From an uncultured Sulfitobacter sp. (lineage in GTDB: Bacteria > Pseudomonadota > Alphaproteobacteria > Rhodobacterales > Rhodobacteraceae): 64,000 nucleotides of DNA. Positions 1 to 7,762 of this stretch are shown one piece after another. The position numbers and the translations under genes are program-made. The notes beneath the pieces were generated by a model. That model was not told the DNA's origin and made no database searches. It saw only the letters and a program-made list of their open reading frames with translations. The stretch is taken from positions 232,120 to 296,119 of the forward strand of contig NZ_CANMQD010000003.1 of assembly GCF_947499945.1 (NCBI RefSeq), in the 5' to 3' direction. The first letter of the stretch is position 1. Every line of letters begins with the position of its first letter.

Positions 1-122
1 ATTGGCGCCGTTTTTGATTCTTGGATGATTTGATGCTTGTCTAACTAAACATGCTGCGGCAATTCTGAGCGCCCGAACCGCAGTATTAGTTTCCATGATT
101 AAAGACGAAGGCCAAGCACCGC

Positions 123-656
123 ATGCTCCGAAATATTCCGACGATCAATACGCCGCGGGTCACCTTGCGCGGCATGCGCCGCGAGGATTTTGAACGCTAT
201 GCCGAGATTTGGGCGAATCCCGAAGTTGTGACCCATATCAAAGGCAAGCCATGGCCGCGTGCGCGCAGTTGGGATTCTTTTTTGCGCAATGCAGGCCATT
301 GGCAGATCGCAGGCTTTGGTCAGTGGGCGGTGCAGATACACAGTGAAGCAACGATGGCGGGGCAGGTCGGTTTTTTCTTTGGCTCTCGCGGCTTGGGAGA
401 GGATTTTGATCCATATCCCGAAGCAGGCTGGGTTTTGGATCCGGCATTTCAGGGGCAGGGTTACGGCATTGATGCCGCCACAGCTGCGCACGAATGGTTT
501 GACCGTGTTGTGGCGGGGCGTACTGTGTGTGTGATTACCCCTGAAAACGAAGGGTCTCTCAGGATCGCGGAAACGCTGGGGTATAAGCCGCTGCGCCATG
601 TGACGACAGAGGGGGAATCGGTTTTGCTAATGACCCGAAAAGGGCCGCCCGTCTGA
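123..656 (+). CDS. GNAT N-acetyltransferase, RimJ/RimL-like
   Basis: A 177-residue protein of the GNAT fold, closest in layout to the Acetyltransf_3 (RimJ/RimL) type, which moves an acetyl group from acetyl-CoA to an amine. The acetyl-CoA pyrophosphate loop is visible as QGQGYG at residues 110-115, just after the beta-strand GWVLDP. The C-terminal part (NEGSLRIAETLGY) matches the usual GNAT helix that packs on the cofactor. The substrate cannot be told from sequence. The ATG follows a purine-rich GACGAAGG stretch. The gene is convergent with the DUF421 gene, with only 9 bases between stops. The 122 bases upstream hold no gene I can support. Confidence 0.85.
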   Translation: MLRNIPTINTPRVTLRGMRREDFERYAEIWANPEVVTHIKGKPWPRARSWDSFLRNAGHWQIAGFGQWAVQIHSEATMAGQVGFFFGSRGLGEDFDPYPEAGWVLDPAFQGQGYGIDAATAAHEWFDRVVAGRTVCVITPENEGSLRIAETLGYKPLRHVTTEGESVLLMTRKGPPV

Positions 657-665
657 GCCGCGGGA

Positions 666-1169
666 TTAGCGGCGCAAAACGTCTTCCATGATTTCATCGG
701 ATACCGGTGGCCCGTGTGGTGCGCCGTGTAGCACGCTGACATCGCCTGTAGTCTCCATAATAACCGCGCGGACGTTTTCGAGATTATAGGCGTTAGCCTC
801 CCGAAGTTTGGCCCAAAGGTCTGATTTGCTAACGCCTGCTTTAGTCATGTTGGCGGATAACATTTTGCCATCTTCCATGAGTAATATAGGTGCATTGTCG
901 ATGGCGTCCTGAACGCGTGGCCAGCGAATGCGCAACTGGGAAATTCCAATTTGCACTACAAAAAGAGCGATGGTAGCCCAGATAAATATCCAGATGTTTG
1001 TATTCAATGTGGTGACTGCACCCGCGAGGACAGAACCGATTGAGACAGTGATTGCAAAATCGAACCCTGACATTTTCGAAAAACTGCGCAAGCCGTGCAA
1101 TCGTGTGAGAAGCAGAATAGCCAAAATTACGAAGGCGGCGCGGATCGTAATTTCAATATATGCGGGCAT
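666..1169 (-). CDS. DUF421 (YetF-like) membrane protein
   Basis: This 167-residue protein has about three hydrophobic segments in its first half (near residues 8-25, 37-55 and 58-78). A soluble C-terminal domain follows, with the LLMEDGK and NLENVRAVIMETTGDVSV motifs typical of DUF421 proteins such as Bacillus YetF. Members are inner-membrane proteins of uncertain function; some are linked to germination or stress. The gene stands alone on the minus strand between the acetyltransferase and fabF. An AGGAGAAG-type Shine-Dalgarno sequence lies just upstream of its ATG, so the start is well supported. Confidence 0.82.
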   Translation of the reverse strand: MPAYIEITIRAAFVILAILLLTRLHGLRSFSKMSGFDFAITVSIGSVLAGAVTTLNTNIWIFIWATIALFVVQIGISQLRIRWPRVQDAIDNAPILLMEDGKMLSANMTKAGVSKSDLWAKLREANAYNLENVRAVIMETTGDVSVLHGAPHGPPVSDEIMEDVLRR

Positions 1170-1333
1170 TTAACTTCTCCTGTTTGTTAGAGAACACGCC
1201 AAGGGCCAGAGCAGTTCCGTAAAACAGACTGCTGGCGAAGACCCGCCTTTTCGCGGATGCCAATGCTCTTGATAATTGGGGGACCCGCAAGGTATAGCCG
1301 ATCCAAGCAATATTACACCAAAGGGCAGAGCAT

Positions 1334-2593
1334 ATGCGCAGAGTGGTCGTTACGGGATTGGGTTTGGTTACGCCGTTGGCAGACGGAGTCGAGGAAAGCT
1401 GGAAGCGCATATTGGAGTGTCAGTCCGGTGCGGGGCCGATCACAACCTTTGATGCGAGCCGCTGTGTCACACAATATGCATGTGAAGTGCCGCTGGGGGA
1501 CGGATCAGATGGGACGTTCAACGCCGACAAATATATGCAGCCCAAAGAGCAGCGTAAAGTTGACACCTTCATTATGTTTGGTCTGGCCGCAGCACAGCAA
1601 GCTGTCGAAGATGCGGGATGGATGCCAGAGGACCGCGAGAGCCTTGAGCGCACAGGCGTTCTGATCGGGTCGGGTATCGGTGGTCTGAACTCCATCGCGA
1701 ATACAGCTGTGATGATGGCGGAGAAAGGCCCCAAGCGGGTCAGCCCCTTCTTCGTGCCCGGTGCGCTGATCAACCTAATCTCGGGTCAGGTATCGATTAA
1801 ATACGGATTTAAGGGGCCGAACCATTCTGTAGTGACGGCTTGTTCGACGGGGGCGCACGCGATTGGCGATGCGAGCCGCCTGATCATGTTCGGCGATGCG
1901 GATGTGATGGTTGCAGGCGGGGCAGAGGCGGCGATTTGTGAGATTGGCATTGCAGGCTTCAACGCGTGTAAAGCGCTTAGCACCAAGCGCGGCGATGATC
2001 CAAAGAAGGCCAGCCGTCCCTATGACGCGGACCGTGACGGTTTTGTCATGGGTGAGGGCGCCGGCATTGTGGTGCTTGAAGAGTATGAGCACGCGAAAGC
2101 ACGCGGTGCAAAAATTTATGCCGAAGTCATCGGGTATGGTCTGTCGGGCGATGCCTATCACATCACGGCCCCGTCCGAGGATGGTGAGGGTGGTGAGAGG
2201 TCCATGCGCTCTGCGTTGCGCCATGCAGGGTTGGAGCCAAAGGACATCGATTATATCAACGCCCATGGCACATCGACTATGGCCGATACGATTGAATTGG
2301 GCGCCGTTGAGCGAATGATGGGTGAGCATGCGGGCAAAGTGACCATGTCCTCTACCAAATCTGCAACCGGGCACTTGTTGGGGGCTGCGGGTGCGATTGA
2401 GGCAATTTTCTCAATCCTTGCGATCCGTGATCAGATTGCACCGCCAACGATAAACTTGGATAACTTGGCCGTTGAGACAAAGATTGATCTTGCAGCGAAT
2501 GCGCCAGTGAAGCGGGAGATAAAGGTTGCGTTGAGTAACTCCTTTGGTTTTGGCGGAACAAACGCGAGCGTTCTGTTCGGGAAGGTCGACTAG
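1334..2593 (+). CDS. fabF: beta-ketoacyl-ACP synthase II
   Basis: FabF condenses malonyl-ACP with acyl-ACP in the elongation step of type II fatty acid synthesis in the cytoplasm. The full 419-residue length fits the family. The thiolase-fold active site is complete: nucleophile Cys170 in TACSTG, His311 in NAHGTST, Lys342 in STKSATGH and His347. Substrate-gating GFGGTN lies near the C terminus. The gene is followed without a gap by mltG (stop TAG then ATG), so the two are co-transcribed, an arrangement common in alphaproteobacteria. No acpP gene lies upstream in this window; instead there is a 164-base gap with no recognisable gene. Confidence 0.97.
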   Translation: MRRVVVTGLGLVTPLADGVEESWKRILECQSGAGPITTFDASRCVTQYACEVPLGDGSDGTFNADKYMQPKEQRKVDTFIMFGLAAAQQAVEDAGWMPEDRESLERTGVLIGSGIGGLNSIANTAVMMAEKGPKRVSPFFVPGALINLISGQVSIKYGFKGPNHSVVTACSTGAHAIGDASRLIMFGDADVMVAGGAEAAICEIGIAGFNACKALSTKRGDDPKKASRPYDADRDGFVMGEGAGIVVLEEYEHAKARGAKIYAEVIGYGLSGDAYHITAPSEDGEGGERSMRSALRHAGLEPKDIDYINAHGTSTMADTIELGAVERMMGEHAGKVTMSSTKSATGHLLGAAGAIEAIFSILAIRDQIAPPTINLDNLAVETKIDLAANAPVKREIKVALSNSFGFGGTNASVLFGKVD

Positions 2594-3757
2594 ATGTGGC
2601 GTCATGTTGCAGCAAATGCGATGACATTTCTGATGGTTGCGCTGTTTCTCACAGGTGGTCTGATCATGTGGGGCAAGGCGCAATATGACGCGCCGGGGCC
2701 GCTGACCGAGGCTGCTTGTGTGCAGGTTAAAAGTGGGTCGAACATGCGTCGAGTCAGCAAGGATCTGGCAGCACAGGGCGCCGTGTCTTCGGCGTCTATT
2801 TTTCGTATCGGTGCGGATTATGAGGAAAAGACAGGCCAGTTGAAGGCGGGTAGTTTCCTGATCGAACCTGAAGCGACAATGAAGGAAATTGTCGATGTGA
2901 TTACTCGCGGCGGGGCAAGCACTTGTGGCACCGAGATTGTTTATCGCATCGGGGTCAATCGTGTGAGCATTCAGGTTCGTGAATTGGACCCTGCAACAAA
3001 CCGTTTTGCCGAATTGGCAACGTTCACCCAAGGCGAGGATGAAGTGCCTGCGGAATATACCCAGATGCGGGATCAGGCAGATGTTCGGTTTCGCATTGCA
3101 GTGGCGGAAGGTGTGACCAGCTGGCAGGTCGTAAATGCGATTTCCGGCATGGATATTATGGACGGGACTGTTGTGTCTGTGCCGCCAGAAGGGTCGCTTG
3201 CGCCTGACAGCTATGAAATTCGCAAAGGTGATGACCGTGCCGCGTTGCTAGCGCGGATGTCCTCAGCGCAGGAAACCTTGTTGGCGGCGGCATGGGAAAC
3301 GCGTGCCGATGATTTACCAATTGATTCAGCCGAAGAGTTGTTGATCCTCGCATCCTTAATCGAAAAAGAGACCGGAGTTTCGGACGAGCGACGTCAGGTG
3401 GCAAGTGTTTTTGTCAATCGCATAAATCAAGGCATGCGTTTGCAAACGGACCCTACGGTTATCTACGGGATTACCAAAGGTGAGGGGGTTCTGGGACGCG
3501 GTCTGCGCCGCAGTGAATTGCGTGCCGAGACGCCTTATAACACTTATGTCATCAATGGACTGCCGCCCACGCCGATTGCCAACCCTGGACGCGCAAGCCT
3601 GATGGCGGCGGCGCGACCTGACGAGACGCCTTACATCTTCTTTGTGGCGGATGGTACGGGCGGTCACGCCTTTGCTGTTACACTGGATGAGCATAACCGC
3701 AATGTCGCGGTATGGCGCCAGATTGAAGCGGACCGGGCGGCGGCAGCGAACGACTGA
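2594..3757 (+). CDS. mltG: endolytic murein transglycosylase MltG
   Basis: MltG (YceG family) cleaves nascent glycan strands in the periplasm and helps set peptidoglycan chain length. The 387-residue protein has an N-terminal membrane anchor at about residues 10-27. A LysM-like region follows, and then the catalytic domain with SLIEKET, whose Glu257 is the expected catalytic acid, and the RLQTDPTVIYG substrate loop. It directly abuts fabF. A hairpin with a T-run ends the unit 83 bases after the stop. Confidence 0.95.
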   Translation: MWRHVAANAMTFLMVALFLTGGLIMWGKAQYDAPGPLTEAACVQVKSGSNMRRVSKDLAAQGAVSSASIFRIGADYEEKTGQLKAGSFLIEPEATMKEIVDVITRGGASTCGTEIVYRIGVNRVSIQVRELDPATNRFAELATFTQGEDEVPAEYTQMRDQADVRFRIAVAEGVTSWQVVNAISGMDIMDGTVVSVPPEGSLAPDSYEIRKGDDRAALLARMSSAQETLLAAAWETRADDLPIDSAEELLILASLIEKETGVSDERRQVASVFVNRINQGMRLQTDPTVIYGITKGEGVLGRGLRRSELRAETPYNTYVINGLPPTPIANPGRASLMAAARPDETPYIFFVADGTGGHAFAVTLDEHNRNVAVWRQIEADRAAAAND

Positions 3758-3839
3758 CCTGTTGCGCGCATCGTGCGGTGCTGTGAGCAGCGGTTAAGAA
3801 CAACCTGATATACCATGTCTCATGCTAGGAGATTTGGGG

Positions 3840-3872
3840 AACGGCCCTGATGTATAGTTGGGGCCGTTTTTT
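3840..3872 (+). terminator. intrinsic terminator between mltG and the GTA cluster
   Basis: The 8-bp stem AACGGCCC (3840-3847) pairs with GGGCCGTT (3861-3868) around a 13-nt loop and runs into six T residues. It closes the fabF-mltG unit. Because it sits only 46 bases before g1, any GTA promoter in the 3758-3839 stretch would have to read through it. Otherwise the promoter lies in the 45 bases after it. Confidence 0.75.
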
Positions 3873-3917
3873 CACGTCTTTCGATTGGAGGAATCCGAGC
3901 GAAAGGACCGACAACAG

Positions 3918-4268
3918 ATGATAATCCAACCGGTGCCACAGCTTGACGAGCTCGCCCATGCGGAGGCCATGTTTGCCTCCGTTCAGGTGACACTTGCCGA
4001 GTTAAGAGAAGCATTAGAGAACCTGAAAAATCAGGCAAAGTCCGGAGAGGAAATCGACGCAACACTGACGTCCAAGACCTTTATCCAGTTAACGGATGCG
4101 GTGGGGCGTTGCCAAAAAGCGGGAATGATCTTGAATGACTGCCGAAATAAACAAGCCGGAATTGCGCGTGGAGGGTACGCCCTCGACATGGAAAAAGCGC
4201 GGGTTGATATCGGGTGCAAGCTTGATCGGCTCCGCTGTTCCATCGATTCAGGAGGGATTCCTGAATGA
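3918..4268 (+). CDS. g1: GTA g1, putative small terminase subunit
   Basis: First gene of the gene transfer agent cluster, 116 residues. It is rich in charged, heptad-like helices (QVTLAELREALENLKNQ; DMEKARVDIGCKLDRL). In Rhodobacter capsulatus the gene in this position is the small terminase subunit, which recruits DNA and the large terminase for headful packaging. I chose the ATG at 3918 because a GAAAGGA stretch lies about 10 bases before it; an in-frame extension to 3858 would run through the upstream terminator. The assignment rests mainly on position and size. Confidence 0.8.
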   Translation: MIIQPVPQLDELAHAEAMFASVQVTLAELREALENLKNQAKSGEEIDATLTSKTFIQLTDAVGRCQKAGMILNDCRNKQAGIARGGYALDMEKARVDIGCKLDRLRCSIDSGGIPE

Positions 4269-5547
4269 CCTGGATGAGGGAGAGCTTCGTGCTCTCCCTT
4301 ACTTATTCGAATTTTGGGCCATGCCGCATCAGTTGCCCCCTGAGGGAGATTGGCGGTCATGGGTCATTATGGGCGGGCGCGGTGCGGGTAAGACCCGTGC
4401 AGGTGCCGAGTGGGTACGCAGTGTGGTCGAGGGGGCTTTGCCTTTGGTCGCTGGGCGTTGCGGTCGTGTGGCGCTGGTAGGTGAGACCATCGAGCAGGTG
4501 CGCGAAGTGATGATCTTCGGTGATAGCGGGATCCTTGCCTGCTCGCCAGCAGACCGGAGGCCTGATTGGGAGGCGACGCGGAAGCGGCTTGTCTGGCCCA
4601 ACGGGGCAGTGGCGACGGTGCATTCGGCACATGATCCCGAGGGCTTGCGTGGGCCGCAGTTTGATGCGGCATGGGTGGACGAGATGGCGAAGTGGAAAAA
4701 AGCACAAGAGACGTGGGATATGCTGCAATTTGCTTTGCGGTTGGGGGAGCATCCGCAGGTTTGTGTAACGACGACACCGCGCAACGTGGATGTGTTGAAA
4801 GCGCTGCTTAAGTCCCCATCAACGGTGGTGACACATGCGGCGACGGAGGCGAACCGTGCGCATTTGGCATCGTCGTTTCTGGAGGAGGTTAGGGCACGGT
4901 ATCGTGGCACGCGTTTGGGGCGGCAGGAGTTGGACGGGGTGCTCTTGGCGGATGCTGAGGGAGCGTTGTGGACGAGCGAGATGTTGGAGGTTGCGCGTGT
5001 GCGGCACTTGCCAGCATTGGACCGTATCGTGGTGGCAGTCGATCCCGCGACGACATCCGGAGCGTCCTCGGATGAGTGCGGGATAGTGGTGGCGGGGGTG
5101 CAGTGCAGTGGGCCGCCGCAGGATTGGCGGGCCTTTGTGTTGGCTGATTGCACGGTTGCAGGCATGGGGCCGAGTGGTTGGGCGAAGGCTGCGATTGCGG
5201 CGATGGAGCGGTTTGGCGCCGACCGTCTGGTGGCGGAGGTGAATCAAGGCGGGCAGATGGTGCAGGAGGTGATCCGTCAGGTGGACCCGTTGGTGCCCTA
5301 TAAGGGGGTACATGCAAGCCGAGGTAAGGTGGCGCGTGCAGAACCTGTCGCGGCTCTGTATGAGCAGGGACGGGTCCAGCACATGCCTGACATGGACGGG
5401 TTGGAGGATCAGATGACGCGGATGACGCGGCGAGGGTATGATGGCGGTGGATCGCCTGACCGTGTGGATGCGCTGGTCTGGGCGTTGCATGAGTTGATGA
5501 TTGAGCCTGCCGCGACGTGGCGACAACCGAATGTGCGATCTTTGTGA
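4135..5547 (+). CDS. g2: GTA g2, large terminase (DNA-packaging ATPase/nuclease)
   Basis: The motor that fills GTA heads with host DNA. From the ATG at 4135 the protein is 470 residues. Walker A GGRGAGKT is at 80-87, a Walker-B-like stretch WVDEMAKW follows, and a C-terminal nuclease region carries VAVDPATTSG and RVDALVWALHEL. The start is uncertain. The ATG at 4135 would overlap g1 by 134 bases and has a poor ribosome site. An AGGAGG at 4249-4254 sits six bases before an in-frame CTG at 4261, just before the g1 stop, giving 428 residues that begin LNDLDEGEL. The family-like sequence (LFEFWAMPHQ) starts soon after that point, so I favour 4261 as the true start. Confidence 0.93.
   Translation: MTAEINKPELRVEGTPSTWKKRGLISGASLIGSAVPSIQEGFLNDLDEGELRALPYLFEFWAMPHQLPPEGDWRSWVIMGGRGAGKTRAGAEWVRSVVEGALPLVAGRCGRVALVGETIEQVREVMIFGDSGILACSPADRRPDWEATRKRLVWPNGAVATVHSAHDPEGLRGPQFDAAWVDEMAKWKKAQETWDMLQFALRLGEHPQVCVTTTPRNVDVLKALLKSPSTVVTHAATEANRAHLASSFLEEVRARYRGTRLGRQELDGVLLADAEGALWTSEMLEVARVRHLPALDRIVVAVDPATTSGASSDECGIVVAGVQCSGPPQDWRAFVLADCTVAGMGPSGWAKAAIAAMERFGADRLVAEVNQGGQMVQEVIRQVDPLVPYKGVHASRGKVARAEPVAALYEQGRVQHMPDMDGLEDQMTRMTRRGYDGGGSPDRVDALVWALHELMIEPAATWRQPNVRSL
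4249..4263 (+). promoter_or_regulatory. strong Shine-Dalgarno and CTG, likely g2 start
   Basis: AGGAGG at 4249-4254 is followed after six bases by CTG (4261-4263), which is in frame with the large terminase. The ATG at 4265 that overlaps the g1 stop is in another frame, so it cannot start g2. This site is the best local evidence for where terminase translation begins. Confidence 0.5.
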
Positions 5548-5562
5548 GAGCTGGTGTTGCGG

Positions 5563-5591
5563 AAAAAGGGGGGCTTTGGCCTCCCTTTTTT
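5563..5591 (+). terminator. terminator-like hairpin inside the GTA cluster, g2/g3
   Basis: The 12-bp stem 5563-5574 pairs with 5579-5590, with one G-T wobble, and has a TTTG loop. Its 3' arm ends in a run of six T residues, so it is a textbook intrinsic terminator in form. It lies 16 bases after the large terminase stop and 116 bases before portal. It would cut packaging genes off from structural genes unless it is antiterminated or a second promoter lies in the AT-rich stretch near 5640-5675. Confidence 0.7.
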
Positions 5592-5706
5592 GTTGGCGCA
5601 TAGCGTGTTGCGCGGGGTGCGCACGCTCTGGTCTGAGGGGATTAGCATTTTAATGGCAAATTATTTTCAGAAGCGATGAGGCAGCAGGTTTGCCACGGGG
5701 CACGGG

Positions 5707-6891
5707 ATGAGGAGAACGGATTTGTTTGATTTTCTAAAGCGCGGGACGGCGGATGCGGTGGAGGCGAAGGCCTCGGCCACGGGGCGTGTTGTGGCGATGC
5801 AAAGCTCTGGCCGCGTGGCGTGGAGCCCGCGTGATACGGTATCTTTGACGCGGACGGGGTTTGCGGGCAACCCTGTTGGATTTCGCTCGGTCAAGTTGAT
5901 TGCGGAAGCTGCGGCGGCGCTGCCATTGGTGTTGCAGGATGCTGAACAGCGGTTTGATACGCATCCGGTGCTGGGTCTGATTTCACGGCCCAATGGCGGG
6001 CAAGGTCGGGCAGAGCTGTTGGAGGCGCTCTATGCGCAACTGCTGTTGTCGGGTGACGCTTATGTGGAAGCCGTAGGGGCCGAGGCGGGGCTGCCGCTGG
6101 AGCTGCATGTTTTGCGCTCTGATCGGATGTCTGTGGTGCCTGGGGCTGATGGGTGGCCTGTTGCTTATGAGTATGCGGTGGGCGGGCGCAAGCACCGGTT
6201 CGATGCGACGCAGGGTTCGCCCATTTGTCATGTGCGCAATTTCCACCCGCAAGATGATCATTACGGGTTTAGCCCGATGCAGGCGGCGGCCACGGCTGTG
6301 GATGTGCATAATTCGGCCTCGCGCTGGAGCAAGGCGCTGCTTGATAATGCGGCGCGGCCTTCGGGGGCGATCATTTATAAGGGTGCCGAGGGGCAGGGCA
6401 GTTTGAGCAACGACCAGTACGAGCGATTGGTTAGCGAAATGGAGAGCCATCATCAGGGGGCGCGCAATGCGGGGCGGCCGATGCTGCTGGAAGGTGGGCT
6501 TGACTGGAAGCCGATGGGGTTCTCGCCCTCCGACATGGAGTTCCAGAAGACCAAGGAAGCGGCAGCGCGTGAAATTGCGCTCGCGTTTGGTGTGCCGCCG
6601 ATGCTAATCGGGATTTCCGGCGATGCGACCTATGCGAACTACCAAGAGGCGCACCGCGCGTTTTACCGTTTGACCGTGCTGCCATTGGCGAGCCGTGTGA
6701 CTGCTGTGCTGTCGCATTGGTTGTCGGGTTTCACGGGGGAGCTGGTGGAGCTGAAGCCTGATCTGGATCAAGTGCCTGCGTTGAGTGCGGAGCGTGATGC
6801 GCAGTGGGCGCGTGTCGCTGGCGCGGATTTCCTGACGGATGTGGAGAAGCGCAGCCTTTTGGGCCTGCCGGCGGTGGCGGCGGATGAGTGA
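5707..6891 (+). CDS. g3: GTA g3, phage portal protein (HK97 type)
   Basis: The portal forms the dodecameric ring at the capsid vertex, through which DNA enters and leaves and to which the terminase docks. The protein has 394 residues and the HK97 portal layout: GNPVGFRSVKLIAEA near the N terminus, the HVRNFHPQDDHYGFSPMQAA block, and FGVPPMLIGISGDATYANYQEA near residue 300. The start is debatable. The ATG at 5707 is weakly supported, whereas AGGAGA at 5710-5715 sits six bases before an in-frame TTG at 5722. That start would give MFDFLKRG, the more typical N terminus. It follows g2 after a 159-base structured gap and overlaps g3.5 by 8 bases. Confidence 0.95.
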   Translation: MRRTDLFDFLKRGTADAVEAKASATGRVVAMQSSGRVAWSPRDTVSLTRTGFAGNPVGFRSVKLIAEAAAALPLVLQDAEQRFDTHPVLGLISRPNGGQGRAELLEALYAQLLLSGDAYVEAVGAEAGLPLELHVLRSDRMSVVPGADGWPVAYEYAVGGRKHRFDATQGSPICHVRNFHPQDDHYGFSPMQAAATAVDVHNSASRWSKALLDNAARPSGAIIYKGAEGQGSLSNDQYERLVSEMESHHQGARNAGRPMLLEGGLDWKPMGFSPSDMEFQKTKEAAAREIALAFGVPPMLIGISGDATYANYQEAHRAFYRLTVLPLASRVTAVLSHWLSGFTGELVELKPDLDQVPALSAERDAQWARVAGADFLTDVEKRSLLGLPAVAADE

Positions 6892-7111
6892 GCTCCCTGT
6901 AGAGCGGTTTCAATGCGCACCTGGGATGCGGTTGCAAGCGCATGAACGGGTGACGGCGATCCATTTGCAGAACCTCGACAAGCGGCTCGACCGGATCGAG
7001 CAGATGATGGAGCGCTTGGAGCGGCGGTTGTGGCTGGCGGTTTACGGAGTTGCGGCGGTGGTGCTGGCCAAGGCGGTGCAGACTTACCTTGAAGTTGTGC
7101 CGCTGGTCTGA
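6884..7111 (+). CDS. g3.5: GTA g3.5, small membrane-anchored protein
   Basis: A 75-residue protein between portal and protease. It has a heptad-rich helix (HLQNLDKRLDRIEQMMERLERR) followed by one hydrophobic segment (WLAVYGVAAVVLAKAV), so it looks like a short coiled coil plus membrane anchor. The ATG at 6884 overlaps the portal stop, which implies translational coupling. Its position matches the small gene between g3 and g4 in R. capsulatus, whose function is not established. Confidence 0.8.
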   Translation: MSELPVERFQCAPGMRLQAHERVTAIHLQNLDKRLDRIEQMMERLERRLWLAVYGVAAVVLAKAVQTYLEVVPLV

Positions 7112-7132
7112 GCGGAAAACAGGAGAATACCG

Positions 7133-7762
7133 ATGGATATGAGTGGAAATGACTTCGCCCTTGCGGCGGAGAACGGTGGCGGCTTGCCTGCTTTGGAGCG
7201 CAAGTTCATGCAGTTTGATGAAGTGGCGAAGGTCGAGGGCGGTGTCGAGATCAAGGGCTATGCCAGCTTTTTCGATGCTGTCGATCAGGGCAATGACGTG
7301 GTGCAACGCGGTGCCTATGGGGCGAGCCTGATGGCGCTCAAGGCGGCGGGCCGCGGTGTCAAGATGCTGTGGCAGCATGATCCCGCGCAGCCGATTGGCG
7401 TGTGGGACGAGGTGCGCGAGGACGGTCGTGGCCTGTTCGTAAAGGGGCGTATTTTGCAGTCCGTCGAGAAGGGGCGCGAGGCGATTGCGCTCATTGAGGC
7501 AGGCGCGATTGACGGCCTCAGCATCGGCTACCGCACGGTGAAAGCCACAAAGAATACCAAGGGCCAGCGGCTCTTGCAGGAACTGGAGCTTTGGGAGGTG
7601 TCGCTGGTGACCTTCCCGATGCTTCCCAGTGCGCGGGTGGGGGCGAAGGCGGACAGTTTTGTGCGTATCGGAGACGTCCTGCGCGAGATGGCGGGGGTGT
7701 TTGATGCAGCATGTGCTGACATCGGGACCGCCAATGACAACCAAAAGGGGAACGCGAGATGA
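7133..7762 (+). CDS. g4: GTA g4, HK97-family prohead protease
   Basis: A caspid-maturation serine protease that trims the capsid protein N terminus during head assembly. Of 209 residues, the core begins at VEIKGYASFFDAVDQGND. Likely catalytic residues are His82 (LWQHDPAQPIG) and Ser130 (IDGLSIGY), with an acidic partner near 152-155 (ELELWEVSLV). AGGAG lies eight bases before the ATG. Its last four bases overlap the capsid start (ATGA), so protease and capsid are coupled. Confidence 0.94.
   Translation: MDMSGNDFALAAENGGGLPALERKFMQFDEVAKVEGGVEIKGYASFFDAVDQGNDVVQRGAYGASLMALKAAGRGVKMLWQHDPAQPIGVWDEVREDGRGLFVKGRILQSVEKGREAIALIEAGAIDGLSIGYRTVKATKNTKGQRLLQELELWEVSLVTFPMLPSARVGAKADSFVRIGDVLREMAGVFDAACADIGTANDNQKGNAR

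Noticed and set aside
5547..5706. Small gene between terminase and portal
   Set aside because: No open frame with a start and ribosome site; the stretch is a hairpin and AT-rich DNA.
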